Shown here: piece after piece, positions 55,524-64,000 of the stretch
Layout: each line of letters begins with the position of its first letter
How positions within the stretch are numbered: the stretch's first letter is position 1
Origin: Steroidobacter agaridevorans
GTDB lineage: Bacteria > Pseudomonadota > Gammaproteobacteria > Steroidobacterales > Steroidobacteraceae
NCBI RefSeq assembly: GCF_009932555.1
Contig: NZ_BLJO01000008.1
Location: 58,644 to 122,643 of the forward strand
Direction of reading: 5' to 3'
DNA: 64,000 nt
Made by a program: the position numbers and the translations under genes
The notes under the pieces: model-generated
Database searches by the model: none
Seen by the model: only the letters and a program-made list of their open reading frames with translations
Told to the model about the DNA's origin: nothing

Positions 55524-56687
55524 ATGCTGGCTCGTTCCAAGTCCAGGCAATTCGCGTTGGCGCTGGCTCTGTTGCCGGCGCTTGCCATCGCAAGCGAGCC
55601 GGCCGAAAGCGTAGCAGACATCTCCGCCCACGACGCCGCGGGCCTCGAGTTCTTTCGCGGGCCGCTGGATTTCCTGAAGGCGCGCCAGTTGTTCGAACGC
55701 GAGACCTTCGGGGGCAACGGCCGCACCTGTCTCACTTGCCACAGCCCCGAGACAGGCACCGTGTCGCCGGCCGATGCGCGCAAACGCTACGATCGCAATC
55801 GAAAGGATCCGCTATTCCTTGCCGACGGCAGCGATGACGGCGCGGGTCATGGGACCGAGCGGATGCTCGCCGACGCAACGTTCCTTGTGCGAATCCCGCT
55901 GCCGGACAACGTCCGCCTGGCGAACGATCCTGAAGCACGCAGCGTCGTGGTGAGACGCGGTGCGCCGTCGACGTTGAATACACCGGCGCTCGATCCCGTG
56001 CTGATGCACGACGGCCGGCAGCCCGATCTGATCGCACAGGCTCGCGGCGCGATATTCGATCACGCACAAGTGCGTCGTGAACCGAAGCAGCGCGACCTGG
56101 AGCTGATCGCCGCGTATCAGCACACGCCTCAGTTCTTCAGTTCGCTGACGACATTCAAGTACGCCTATTTCGGCATCAAGCCGAAGTTGCCCACCCCGCG
56201 CACGGCAGCCGAGACTCGCGGCCGACGCTTCTTCCTCGACGTGCCGCTGGAAGGCGATTTCAAGTCGGGACTGTGCGCCAACTGTCACAGCGGTCCCATG
56301 CTCAACGAGACCAATGAGTTCGGGCCCTTCCCGCCGTTCGCGCGCGGCGGCCGGTTCCAGAGCGTCGGTGTGTCCGAAGTGAATATCGCCGGCAATCCGG
56401 TTTATGACTTCGTGTTTACCAACCCCGATGGCACGACCACGACCGTGTCGAGCCCCGATCCCGGCCGCGCGCTGATTACTGGCTCCACCGATTTCGAAAG
56501 CTTGAATGCTTTCAAGATTCCGTCGTTGTGGGGAGTGACGCGCACCGCACCTTACTTCCACGACAACTCAGCGAAGACGCTCGAAGAGGTCATGCAGCAG
56601 TACGCTCGTTTCTTCTCGGTGCTCGGCCTGACGCTCACCGAGCAGGATCAGAAGGACATGATCGCCTATATGAAGTTGATGCAATAG
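55524..56687 (+). CDS. Di-haem cytochrome c peroxidase-like protein
   Basis: 387 residues from ATG 55524, which follows AAGGAGA. Signal peptide ending LAIAS. Two haem c sites, CLTCH (Cys69, Cys72, His73) and CANCH (about 251-255), and the MauG/cytochrome c peroxidase pattern LNTPALDPVLMHDGRQP. Located in the periplasm, it reduces H2O2 or oxidises a protein substrate. A terminator follows. Confidence 0.9.
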   Translation: MLARSKSRQFALALALLPALAIASEPAESVADISAHDAAGLEFFRGPLDFLKARQLFERETFGGNGRTCLTCHSPETGTVSPADARKRYDRNRKDPLFLADGSDDGAGHGTERMLADATFLVRIPLPDNVRLANDPEARSVVVRRGAPSTLNTPALDPVLMHDGRQPDLIAQARGAIFDHAQVRREPKQRDLELIAAYQHTPQFFSSLTTFKYAYFGIKPKLPTPRTAAETRGRRFFLDVPLEGDFKSGLCANCHSGPMLNETNEFGPFPPFARGGRFQSVGVSEVNIAGNPVYDFVFTNPDGTTTTVSSPDPGRALITGSTDFESLNAFKIPSLWGVTRTAPYFHDNSAKTLEEVMQQYARFFSVLGLTLTEQDQKDMIAYMKLMQ

Positions 56688-56717
56688 GCAGCGCCGGCTG
56701 GAACAAAGGCCGGCAGT

Positions 56718-56745
56718 GGCCCGTCTTTTCGTAACGGGCCTTTCT
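56718..56745 (+). terminator. Rho-independent terminator after the peroxidase gene
   Basis: GGCCCGT (56718-56724) pairs with ACGGGCC (56734-56740), followed by TTTCT. The next ORF starts 15 bp on. Confidence 0.7.
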
Positions 56746-56759
56746 GACAGGGGTGCGCC

Positions 56760-57500
56760 ATGAAAATCACCGTCTGTGAGTTGCCGGACCAGCGCAAGTC
56801 GTTCGATACGGCGTGGGGAGACCTCGTGGACCACGTGCGCGCCGAGCACAGCGATCTGGTCGTGCTGCCGGATATGCCTTTCAGCAGTTGGTTTGCGAGC
56901 TCCGATCGATTCGATCGGGAGGTGTGGGCGGCGGCGGTCCGCTCTCATGACGAATGGGAGTCTCGGCTGCGCGATCTGAGTCCGGCGATCGTGATGGCGT
57001 CCCGGCCGGTCGACTTCGGCAACGAGCGATATGACGAAGGCTTTCTTTGGGAAGAGCCGCTGGGCATGCTCTCGGTGCACGCCAAATCTTTCCTGCCGGA
57101 CGCCAAAGGTGCGCGCGAAGGATCGTGGTACGACAGCGCAACGGCGGAGTTCGTTCCGGTCGAAGTGCGAGGCTTGCGCGTCGCCATGTTGATCGGCAGC
57201 GAGATGTGGGCGCCTCGCGGTTATGAAGCGGAGCACGTCGATGTCCTGGCAATTCCCAGGGCCGGCGACATCCCGGCGCTGGGCGATACCATGCAGCGCG
57301 CGTGTTCGCTCGCTCAGCATGCGCACGCATTTGCGGTGTCGTCGAACCGATCTGGCGCGTTCGGCGGTCAGGCGTGGATCATCTCGCCAGAAGGTCAGTT
57401 GCTGGGTCAGACCAGCGCCGATGAGCCGTTTCTTTCCATGGATGTGGCGCTACACGCGACCAAGGGCGAGATGCGGCACTTCGACGTGTTTGCTCACTGA
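56760..57500 (+). CDS. Nitrilase-fold protein lacking catalytic residues
   Basis: 246 residues. It matches the carbon-nitrogen hydrolase fold (LVVLPDMPFSSWF, VHAKSFLPDAKG, VAMLIGSEMW, SSNRSGAFGGQAWIISPEGQLL). The residue at the catalytic Glu site is Asp38, and where the catalytic Cys is expected (ICSEMW in active relatives) there is Gly146 (IGSEMW). Lys109 is kept. It should be inactive as an amidase, so it may bind a ligand or be a decayed copy. The 3' end overlaps the convergent phosphoribosyltransferase gene by 7 bp. Confidence 0.75.
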   Translation: MKITVCELPDQRKSFDTAWGDLVDHVRAEHSDLVVLPDMPFSSWFASSDRFDREVWAAAVRSHDEWESRLRDLSPAIVMASRPVDFGNERYDEGFLWEEPLGMLSVHAKSFLPDAKGAREGSWYDSATAEFVPVEVRGLRVAMLIGSEMWAPRGYEAEHVDVLAIPRAGDIPALGDTMQRACSLAQHAHAFAVSSNRSGAFGGQAWIISPEGQLLGQTSADEPFLSMDVALHATKGEMRHFDVFAH

Positions 57501-58165
57501 GCGCGCTCGGCCCGTTGCGCGGCCAGTAGTTCGATGACTTCCGCGTCGCTGGTCTGCTCGAAGTCGGTGTAGTGAGCGCCGACGGCGCTGAAATTCGCGG
57601 GTGAGAACAGGCACACGACCTCGTCGGCTTCTCGGATGAGTTTGACGAGGATGTCCGGGGGCGCAACAGGGACTGCCACGACCACGCGTTCGGCGGATGC
57701 ATCGCGAATCGCCTTGATGGCCACGAGCACGGTCCCGCCCGTGGCAACGCCATCGTCGACGATGATGACAGTGCGGCCGTCCACCGCGACTGCCTGGGTA
57801 TTTCCGCAATATAGTTTTCGTCGGCGCTCGACCTCGGCGAGTTGCCGGTCGCACTCCTGCTCGATATAGGTCGGCGGCACGTGGAGCATCTCGATGGCAT
57901 CCTCATTGAGCACGACGTGGGGATCGGCGCCGTCCACGAGTGCGCCGATGCCAAACTCTTCATAGCCGGGCGCGCCGAGCTTGCGTACCAACAGCACGTC
58001 GAGCGGAGCGTGCAGCGTGTGTGCAACTTCATATCCCACAGGCACGCCGCCACGCGGTAGCGCCAGCACGACGGGATCGGCGAACGGATGTTCCTGAAGG
58101 GCTGCGGCCAGCTGTCGTCCGGCGTCCCGGCGATCGCTGAAAGGTGTGTAGCTGGGTGACATCAC
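57494..58165 (-). CDS. Phosphoribosyltransferase-domain protein
   Basis: 223 residues (a second Met follows the first). PRPP-binding signature VIIVDDGVATGGT with flanking hydrophobic strand, and VVLALPRGGVPVGYEVA near the N-terminus. It is of the type that is common near stress and hydrolase genes (COG1926), and probably a stress-related PRTase; true substrate unknown. It is convergent with the nitrilase-fold gene. Confidence 0.88.
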   Translation of the reverse strand: MMSPSYTPFSDRRDAGRQLAAALQEHPFADPVVLALPRGGVPVGYEVAHTLHAPLDVLLVRKLGAPGYEEFGIGALVDGADPHVVLNEDAIEMLHVPPTYIEQECDRQLAEVERRRKLYCGNTQAVAVDGRTVIIVDDGVATGGTVLVAIKAIRDASAERVVVAVPVAPPDILVKLIREADEVVCLFSPANFSAVGAHYTDFEQTSDAEVIELLAAQRAERAQ

Positions 58166-58221
58166 CGGATCGGCCTCTGTCCGAGCAATCCATGACTGGC
58201 CGATTGGTTCCGGTGCTCGGC

Positions 58222-60216
58222 TCAGTCGCAGGACTCGATGTCAGCAGTCAGAATGCGGGCCTCGAAAGGCTCGAGATGCAAAGACTTCGATGCAGGGGCG
58301 AAGTAATCGCCTGTCAGGCGATCTTGCAGGCGGCTCTCGAGCAGCATCCGAGCGGCCGCGGCTGCAGACGACAGATTCAGGTCGATGGATCGGTCGCTGA
58401 AGTTCAGCAGCACTAGCGCGCTTCCAGATTGATAGCAGTCCGCGACCGACTCGCTCGGGCGACGGATGTATGCAAGCACCGCGTCGTCTCGATTCGACGC
58501 AAGCAGCTCCATGTCGGGTGAGTGCAAGGCTGCGATTTCCTTTCGGAGTCGAACGAGCTTGGTGTAATGGGCTACCAGGCGGTGACGATCCTCCCACGAC
58601 AGGGGCTGCTCGTCGTACGGCAGAAACTCCGCACCCACTTCATCGCCGTTATATATGAGAGGCAAGCCCGGCAGAGTAAGTAGCATGGTGGCTGCGACCC
58701 TAGTGAGCCCGGCGCCATGCCGCGTGATGAAGCGGTCACCAGTATCGTTGTTGTTCAGGAACCGCAGCACGAGGCCAGGTTCGGGAAGACCCTGGCTGCT
58801 CTTCAATAGCGCCGCGCGCAGCTTGTTCAGATCGGGTGGCTTGCTCGCGAACGCATCGTTCCAGGCCCATTCGCCGAGTTTCATTGTCCAGTCATACGCG
58901 GCATCGAAGCCGTGTTGGAAGTAATAGCCATCGAGGGCGGAGGCTTCCGCAATCAGCAGCAGATCCGGATCGATGCGCTTCAGCTCCGCTCGCCAGCGAG
59001 GCCAGAACTCGGGCGCCCGCTCGCGCACGCCCCAGCTCACATCCACGCGGAAGCCATCGACGTTGAGCTCGCGTACCCAATAGCTGAAGGCCTCGATCAT
59101 GTAGCGCTGCACTTCGGGGTTGTCGTACTCGAGATTTTTCAGATGCTCCCAGTCGAAGTAGTTCGTCACCTGGCCGTCCGGGCCGCGCTCGAACCAGTTG
59201 AAGTAGGGCGAACGCTGCCGACGGTCGGCGGCATCGATGTAATAGCGATGCGCTGCCGCCAGATGATTCGGGATGAAATCGATGAGTACGCGCAGGCCGT
59301 GAGCGTGCGCTGCTGCGATCAGCGCCTCGAGCTGCAGTTTCGTTCCAAATTCGGCGCGCGACTGGAAATGATCCGTCACCGCATAGCCGAAGTCTTCGGT
59401 GGGTGCGCCAGTGACGGGCGACAACCAGATCGCTGAGACGCCGAGCGCGGCGATCTCCGGCAAGCGTTTGCGCACATCGTCGTAACCGTTGTGACCGAAT
59501 GCAAAAGGAGCCACGCCGTACAGAACGCTTCGTGAGATCCACGGCGGGCGGTGATCGTCGAGGTCGATCTCTTCCGGCGAGCCGTCGGTGATGCTGAAGA
59601 CGCTGGTGCTTTCATCGCTGCGGCCAAGCGCATCCGTCACGCGCAGCGTCACGTAATATTTTCCGTCCACATCCGGCGGCTCGATCTGGATCGTCGGTGT
59701 GGTCGCCGGCGTGACATCGAGCACAGATCGGGAGGTGAGCGTCAGCGGCGCTGCATTGCCTCGCCGGGGTCGCCAATCATAGTGCACGATCGGCGCCGCA
59801 GCGCCGGGCGCCATCTCGCTGCCAGCGGCATCCATCAATATATTTCGTCCGTCGATGCGAGTGCGGATCCAGGCGCGTGGCCGGTCCTCGATACGAACCT
59901 GCCAACGTTGAGTGGAAGATCGTGCGACCTCGCGTCCGTCTCGAATACATCGCGCGCGAAGGTCGTTGCCGCCACTGCGAAGTGGCACGGACGCGCGGAA
60001 TCGATGGTCTTGAAGGGTTGCGACCGAGGTTGCGGCCGGACCTTGAATCAGCACTTCGTCGCAAGCCGATGGGTCGACTCGACCTTCGATGTATTTGTCG
60101 AAGGTCCATGCGTCGCCGCCGGCTGTATCGAACTCCACCGGAGCCTCGGCTGCATGCGATACGCAGCTGAGCGCGCAGAGCGCGACGATCAGGGAGCGGA
60201 GCCGGCGAACCTGCAT
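58222..60216 (-). CDS. Secreted GH13 alpha-amylase-like enzyme
   Basis: 664 residues with a signal peptide (LIVALCALSCVSHA). An N-terminal beta-sandwich region (about 20-215) precedes a GH13 barrel. Region I VLIDFIPNHLAA, region II DGFRVDVSWG (Asp nucleophile near 391), region III LLIAEASALDG (Glu near 420). Region IV reads FLNNNDTGDRF where FxENHD is standard, so the transition-state His is Asn. Alpha-glucan hydrolase or transglycosylase; this change could alter activity. The C-terminus is a beta domain. Confidence 0.85.
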   Translation of the reverse strand: MQVRRLRSLIVALCALSCVSHAAEAPVEFDTAGGDAWTFDKYIEGRVDPSACDEVLIQGPAATSVATLQDHRFRASVPLRSGGNDLRARCIRDGREVARSSTQRWQVRIEDRPRAWIRTRIDGRNILMDAAGSEMAPGAAAPIVHYDWRPRRGNAAPLTLTSRSVLDVTPATTPTIQIEPPDVDGKYYVTLRVTDALGRSDESTSVFSITDGSPEEIDLDDHRPPWISRSVLYGVAPFAFGHNGYDDVRKRLPEIAALGVSAIWLSPVTGAPTEDFGYAVTDHFQSRAEFGTKLQLEALIAAAHAHGLRVLIDFIPNHLAAAHRYYIDAADRRQRSPYFNWFERGPDGQVTNYFDWEHLKNLEYDNPEVQRYMIEAFSYWVRELNVDGFRVDVSWGVRERAPEFWPRWRAELKRIDPDLLLIAEASALDGYYFQHGFDAAYDWTMKLGEWAWNDAFASKPPDLNKLRAALLKSSQGLPEPGLVLRFLNNNDTGDRFITRHGAGLTRVAATMLLTLPGLPLIYNGDEVGAEFLPYDEQPLSWEDRHRLVAHYTKLVRLRKEIAALHSPDMELLASNRDDAVLAYIRRPSESVADCYQSGSALVLLNFSDRSIDLNLSSAAAAARMLLESRLQDRLTGDYFAPASKSLHLEPFEARILTADIESCD

Positions 60217-60270
60217 GAGGGCAGAATAGCCAGCAGCCGTTCGATTGCATTCTGGGAATTCCGAGTAGGC

Positions 60271-61479
60271 CTATCCCGACGTTTGTTCGCCAACTTCCTC
60301 ACTGCTCGAGCGACGCGTCGAATTCAGCAGGATCCAGCCCGCGGTCGAGCAGATCGCCATGACAAAGGCCATGGGAAGCGGGCCGGTCAAATCCAGCACG
60401 CCGACCAATGCAGCCGCGAGCGCCCCCATGCCCAGTTGCAGAAAGCCGAGCAGCGACGATGCACTGCCGATGTTCTTGGTGAAGGGCTTCAGCGCCAATG
60501 CCGCGGCATTCGGATAGGTGATGCCGGCACAGTGCAGGAATACGAACAACAGCACGACCGTGGCCCACTTGCCGAGATCGAAGGTCATCGACAGCGCCAG
60601 GAATGCGATGCCGCCGATCACTTGAACGGACAAAGCGCGACGGAACACCAGCTCGCTGGAGAAATGTTTCAACAGCAAATGATTCAACTGGCCGCCGAGA
60701 ATCATGCCGCCGGCGAGAATGGCGAAGATTGCGCCGAAGCCGCCCGGCCCGACGCCGAAGCCGTCCATGAAGACCGCCGGCGAACCGGAAACGAATACGA
60801 ACAAGCCGGCGAAGGACAATGAGCCCGCGAGCGTGTAGGTCCGGAACTGAGGCTGGGCGAGGGCGTCGCGAAACGTACGAAGAATCGGCGTGAGTCGCAG
60901 GCTCACCGTGGGATCGGGCGAATACGTGCGAGGCACTGCGAACATCACGAGCGCCAGATCGGCGATGGCCAGTGCGGCCAGGACAGCGAAGATCGCCCGC
61001 CAGCTCGCGACGGTCGTGATCAAACTGCCGATGCTCGGTGCGAGCAGCGGCGACACACTCAGCACGAGCATCAGCGTCGCAAAGGCGCGAGCCGCCTTTT
61101 CAGCGGGAATGTGATCGCGGACCAACGCAATGGCGCCGACCGACGCCGCGCTGCCGCCGAGCGCCGAAATGAATCGATATATCAGCAAGCCTTCGAACGA
61201 AGTGGTCGTCATGCAGCCGAGCGTGGCGAGCACATAGATGGCCAGGCCGCCGTAGATCGGCCGCTGCCGGCCGAAGCGATCGAGCAAGGGACCGTAGATG
61301 ACCTGCCCGAGCGCAAAGCCGATGAAGTACACCGACACGCTCAGCGACATGCGCGACACCGCGACGCCAAGGTCCGCTGCGATCTGCGGAAACGCCGGCA
61401 GATACAGGTCGATGGTGAACGGTGTCAGCGCATTCAAGAAGCCGAGCACGATGATCAGGAACGTAGGATGTCTTCGCAT
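60271..61479 (-). CDS. Bcr/CflA-type MFS drug efflux transporter
   Basis: 402 residues, 12 membrane segments. Family signature FLIIVLGFLNALTPFTIDLYLPAFPQIAADLG, then GQVIYGPLLDRFGRQRP (loop A). It is a proton antiporter exporting drugs or other small molecules. It is divergent from an AraC regulator 207 bp away, which could control it. Confidence 0.94.
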   Translation of the reverse strand: MRRHPTFLIIVLGFLNALTPFTIDLYLPAFPQIAADLGVAVSRMSLSVSVYFIGFALGQVIYGPLLDRFGRQRPIYGGLAIYVLATLGCMTTTSFEGLLIYRFISALGGSAASVGAIALVRDHIPAEKAARAFATLMLVLSVSPLLAPSIGSLITTVASWRAIFAVLAALAIADLALVMFAVPRTYSPDPTVSLRLTPILRTFRDALAQPQFRTYTLAGSLSFAGLFVFVSGSPAVFMDGFGVGPGGFGAIFAILAGGMILGGQLNHLLLKHFSSELVFRRALSVQVIGGIAFLALSMTFDLGKWATVVLLFVFLHCAGITYPNAAALALKPFTKNIGSASSLLGFLQLGMGALAAALVGVLDLTGPLPMAFVMAICSTAGWILLNSTRRSSSEEVGEQTSG

Positions 61480-61685
61480 ACGGGAAATAACGGCGGATCG
61501 CTCCGTCGTGGGAAATATGTAACAGGCTGGAAAAAGGTCGGGCTGCGGGCGAGCGCTCGCTCTCGATGGCCGGTCTGGCCGATGCCCGGGGCGCTGAAGG
61601 CTGCGCTGAGGGCGTCAGAGTACAACTCCAGGGACCGGTGTGTCCATCGCATCGCGCGCCCGGCCGGCCGGGAGTATAAGGAGCC

Positions 61686-62540
61686 ATGATCCGATACAGT
61701 CCCGCCCCTCCGCTGGATGCCGCGATCGACTGCATCTGGCTGAGTCAGCGCCGCGAGCATTACCAGCACTGGGAGCACATGCTGCCTTCTGGCAAGGCGC
61801 AGCTCGTCATCCCGTTGCATGACACGCCCATTCACTGGGCCGCGCCGGGCAGCAAAGTCGAATGGCATTCGTGGGCTCGCGGCGTGGTTCATGGTCCTCA
61901 GTCCCGTTATTACCTCGCCGGGCCGAAGCCACCGGGCGTCGTGGTCGGCGCATCGTTTCGGGTCGGCATGGCGGCGGCGATTCTCGGCGTATCGTTGGAT
62001 GAGCTGCGCGATCGTCACGTTTCCATCGAGGAGCTGTGGGGTTATCGCGGGCACGAGCTGCACGACAGGCTGGCCTCGATCCGCGAGCCGATGGATGTGT
62101 GCCGAGCGCTGGAAGCGGAGTTGATCGCGAGGATCCGCCGGCCGTTGTTGATTCATCCGGCCGTTGCGTACGCGTTACGGCCCGAAGGGCTCGGCACTCC
62201 GCGCGTGGAGGAGATTCAACGCCGCACCGGTTACAGCCCGCGTCACTTCATCGAATTGTTTCATTCGGCCGTGGGCCTCACGCCGAAGCACTTCTATCGC
62301 GTGCAGCGTTTCTCCAGCACGCTCGCTCGGTTGGCTCGAGGTTCGAGCGACGGTGGGGCGAAACTCGCCGACGTGGCGTTTGCCGCCGGCTATGCGGATC
62401 AGGCGCACTTCTCCCGGGAGTTCCGCGAGCTCGCCGGCGTCGCGCCGTCCGCCTATTGCCCGCCAGCGGCGAATAGCGAGCATCACCACCTCGTCACGCC
62501 AGGTAAAAAAGCTTCAAGACTCGTGCGCCGCCAGGCGTGA
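61686..62540 (+). CDS. AraC-family regulator with DUF6597-like sensor
   Basis: 284 residues. N-terminal domain MIRYSPAPPLDAAIDCIWLS with HMLPSGKAQLVIPL matches the DUF6597-type sensory domain. C-terminal AraC HTH: RVEEIQRRTGYSPRHFIELF and LADVAFAAGYADQAHFSREF. It lies next to the MFS pump and 46 bp upstream of the VOC gene, which it may control. Confidence 0.92.
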   Translation: MIRYSPAPPLDAAIDCIWLSQRREHYQHWEHMLPSGKAQLVIPLHDTPIHWAAPGSKVEWHSWARGVVHGPQSRYYLAGPKPPGVVVGASFRVGMAAAILGVSLDELRDRHVSIEELWGYRGHELHDRLASIREPMDVCRALEAELIARIRRPLLIHPAVAYALRPEGLGTPRVEEIQRRTGYSPRHFIELFHSAVGLTPKHFYRVQRFSSTLARLARGSSDGGAKLADVAFAAGYADQAHFSREFRELAGVAPSAYCPPAANSEHHHLVTPGKKASRLVRRQA

Positions 62541-62586
62541 CACTATGCTCCAGCGCGAGACATCCTTGCGCGCACCAGGAGCGGCC

Positions 62587-63048
62587 ATGAGCGATAAGGG
62601 CGAGCAGACCATTCACGACGTGTATGCCTACTTGCGGCTGCATGACACCAAGGCAGCCATCGATTTCTATGCGCGCGCGTTCGGCGCCAAGGAATTGTTC
62701 CGGCTGGTCGAGCCCAACGGCAAAGTCGGTCACGCCGAGGTGAAGATCGGGCCGGCGACGCTCATGTTGTCGGATGAATATCCGGAGATGGGCATTCGCG
62801 GGCCGCGCTCGATCGGCGGCACCAGCGTGTCGATCCACATTCACGCCAGTGACGTCGATCGCTTGTTCGAGCAGGCGGTCGCGGCGGGCGCAACCGTGGT
62901 GCGCCCTTTGCAGAATCAATTCTATGGCGAGCGTTCCGGCACCGTGCGCGATCCGTTCGGTCACGAATGGCTGCTCGGCGGTCACATCGAAGATGTCACG
63001 CCGGAAGAAATGCAACGGCGTTACACCGAGCTGTTCAGCGAGGGCTAG
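62587..63048 (+). CDS. VOC (glyoxalase/PhnB-like) protein
   Basis: 153 residues from ATG 62587. AYLRLHDTKAAIDFYARAFG, HAEVKIGPATLMLSDEYPE and RSGTVRDPFGHEWLLGGH are typical of the PhnB-like VOC fold. It may bind metal and an aldehyde or phosphonate-related ligand; function unclear. The end is inside a hairpin shared with the convergent ohr gene. Confidence 0.88.
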   Translation: MSDKGEQTIHDVYAYLRLHDTKAAIDFYARAFGAKELFRLVEPNGKVGHAEVKIGPATLMLSDEYPEMGIRGPRSIGGTSVSIHIHASDVDRLFEQAVAAGATVVRPLQNQFYGERSGTVRDPFGHEWLLGGHIEDVTPEEMQRRYTELFSEG

Positions 63049-63064
63049 CTCGCCGAACAGCTCG
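63027..63064. terminator. Large hairpin between the VOC and ohr genes
   Basis: CGAGCTGTTC (63027-63036) pairs with GAACAGCTCG (63055-63064), and GCGAG (63038-63042) with CTCGC (63049-63053), separated by one mismatch. It overlaps the VOC stop and serves both convergent genes. Confidence 0.6.
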
Positions 63065-63072
63065 ACCAGGCG

Positions 63073-63501
63073 TCACTCGACCACGACGAGCTTTACATCG
63101 ATGTTGCCGCGAGTGGCGTTCGAGTACGGGCAAACGATGTGCGCCTTCTCGACCAGCTTCTGCACCTGATCCTTCGGCAGGCCGGGCACGTTGATGCGCA
63201 GCTCGGCTTCGATGCCGAAGCCGGTCGGGATTGCGCCGATGCCGACGCGGCCGGTGACGGTCGTGTCCGCCGGCAGAGCGACCTTTTCCTTGCCGGCCAC
63301 GAACTTCAGCGCGCCCAGGAAGCATGCCGAGTAGCCGGCGGCGAACAGTTGCTCCGGATTCGTGCCCGGACCGCCTGCCCCACCCAGTTCGCGCGGCGTG
63401 GACAGCTGGATATCGAGGACATTGTCCAAAGACTTGGCTCGGCCATCGCGGCCCCCGGTGGCGGTGGCCTGGGCGGTGTATAGAACTTTCTCGATCGACA
63501 T
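63073..63501 (-). CDS. ohr: Organic hydroperoxide resistance protein
   Basis: 142 residues, standard for Ohr. Two catalytic Cys, in [17 protein letters not shown] and [16 protein letters not shown]. It reduces organic hydroperoxides using lipoylated protein. Opening [20 protein letters not shown] is typical. Divergent from the AraC regulator at the right edge. Confidence 0.97.
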   Translation of the reverse strand: MSIEKVLYTAQATATGGRDGRAKSLDNVLDIQLSTPRELGGAGGPGTNPEQLFAAGYSACFLGALKFVAGKEKVALPADTTVTGRVGIGAIPTGFGIEAELRINVPGLPKDQVQKLVEKAHIVCPYSNATRGNIDVKLVVVE

Positions 63502-63612
63502 GACGTGCTCCTTGGGTTGTGTGGGTGGTGTGCGTCAGTGGGAGAGACTGTACGCGTGCAGCCCGGACCCCAGCTCACCTAAAATCCGCAAAACTTGATC
63601 AGGAATATGGGA

Positions 63613-64000
63613 ATGGTCGACCGTCTGGAGTCCCTGCTGACGCACTTTGCGGTGCATGCCCGCATGTTCCACTCCGGGGCGCTCTGCGGATTGAACGAAG
63701 TGCCGACTTTGCCGGACACGGGGCAACTGCATCTCATCAAGCTGGGGCCGGTTGAGGTCACGCATGACGGCGAAAGCCCGATGCATGTTGTCGAGCCCAG
63801 CTTGCTGCTGTATCCACGGCCGCTGAAGCATCGCTTTGTCACTGATGCGAAACGCGGCGCCGACCTCGCCTGTGCGAACTTGCACTTCGATGGTGGCGTG
63901 GCCAATCCAATCGCAGCCGCGTTGCCGCCAGTCATCTGCGCGCCGCTGGCTGACATCGAAGGTGCGGACGGCGTGCTGTCGTTGCTCTTCGATGAAGCCT
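63613..64000 (+). CDS. AraC-type regulator, N-terminal part (runs off the window)
   Basis: At least 129 residues from ATG 63613 (AGGA eight bases upstream; ATG 63607 is an alternative). MVDRLESLLTHFAVHARMFH, then QLHLIKLGPVEVTHDG and VVEPSLLLYPRPLKHRFV fit the cupin-type (AraC_binding_2/cupin_6) sensor domain of AraC regulators; the HTH would lie beyond 64000. It is divergent from ohr, so it may regulate it, though Ohr is more often under OhrR. Confidence 0.75.
   Translation, partial: MVDRLESLLTHFAVHARMFHSGALCGLNEVPTLPDTGQLHLIKLGPVEVTHDGESPMHVVEPSLLLYPRPLKHRFVTDAKRGADLACANLHFDGGVANPIAAALPPVICAPLADIEGADGVLSLLFDEA

Overview
The window is GC-rich, densely coded chromosomal DNA with short intergenic gaps and genes on both strands. 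The gene families (MHYT-type sensor kinase, NarK with a PP2C/kinase fusion, Tat-exported oxidoreductase-like protein, M13 peptidase, family 3 pectate lyase, many outer-membrane proteins and lipoproteins) point to a free-living, soil- or plant-associated gammaproteobacterium, perhaps of the Steroidobacter/Nevskiales/Xanthomonadales sort. That placement is an inference from gene content only. I saw no rRNA, tRNA, CRISPR array, transposase or integrase.

Bases 1-6.6 kb: msrA (its ATG lies one base outside the window) is followed by a block that looks like a small defence island. A 46-bp perfect direct repeat (563-608 and 2559-2604) comes from the 3' end of msrA and brackets a roughly 2-kb segment carrying one NucS-like nuclease gene; a second, divergent msrA 3' end lies beyond it. 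Next, on the minus strand, come a HEPN-like protein, a two-helix membrane protein and a fused HsdM/HsdS-like protein that has lost its methylase motifs. The last two are translationally coupled and read from a promoter next to paired operators. A vapBC toxin-antitoxin pair with its own operator closes the block. This is the best candidate in the window for an undescribed system.

6.6-19.9 kb: an orphan S9 peptidase resembling lasso-peptide isopeptidases, exported TPR and lipoprotein genes, a very large rhomboid fusion protein, a nitrilase-family enzyme, a PEBP protein, a nucleoside deaminase, an acetyltransferase, glutamate dehydrogenase (gdhA) and an outer-membrane barrel protein. 19.9-30 kb: a NarK-type transporter back to back with a PP2C phosphatase/kinase fusion, secreted proteins and lipoproteins of unknown role, an LTA-synthase-like phosphoglycerol transferase, a decayed HD-hydrolase gene, and a small START-domain/methyltransferase pair.

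30-37.5 kb: a membrane-bound AraC regulator downstream of an M13 metallopeptidase, aquaporin (aqpZ), an ArsR-regulated cluster (reductase-like protein, NIPSNAP and monooxygenase-fold proteins) and a secreted pectate lyase behind a repressor-type palindrome. 37.5-48.8 kb is a signalling region: a short MscS channel, an MHYT kinase with two response regulators (one with a GGDEF domain), and a divergent five-gene operon of kinase, response regulator, periplasmic binding protein, porin-like barrel and three-step hybrid kinase.

48.8-64 kb: an SDR/LysR/MFS locus, a Kelch-repeat lipoprotein, an unpaired PIN toxin, a di-haem peroxidase, a nitrilase-fold protein without its catalytic residues, a phosphoribosyltransferase, a secreted GH13 amylase-like enzyme, a Bcr-type efflux pump, an AraC regulator, a glyoxalase-fold protein, ohr, and the start of another AraC regulator that runs off the right edge.
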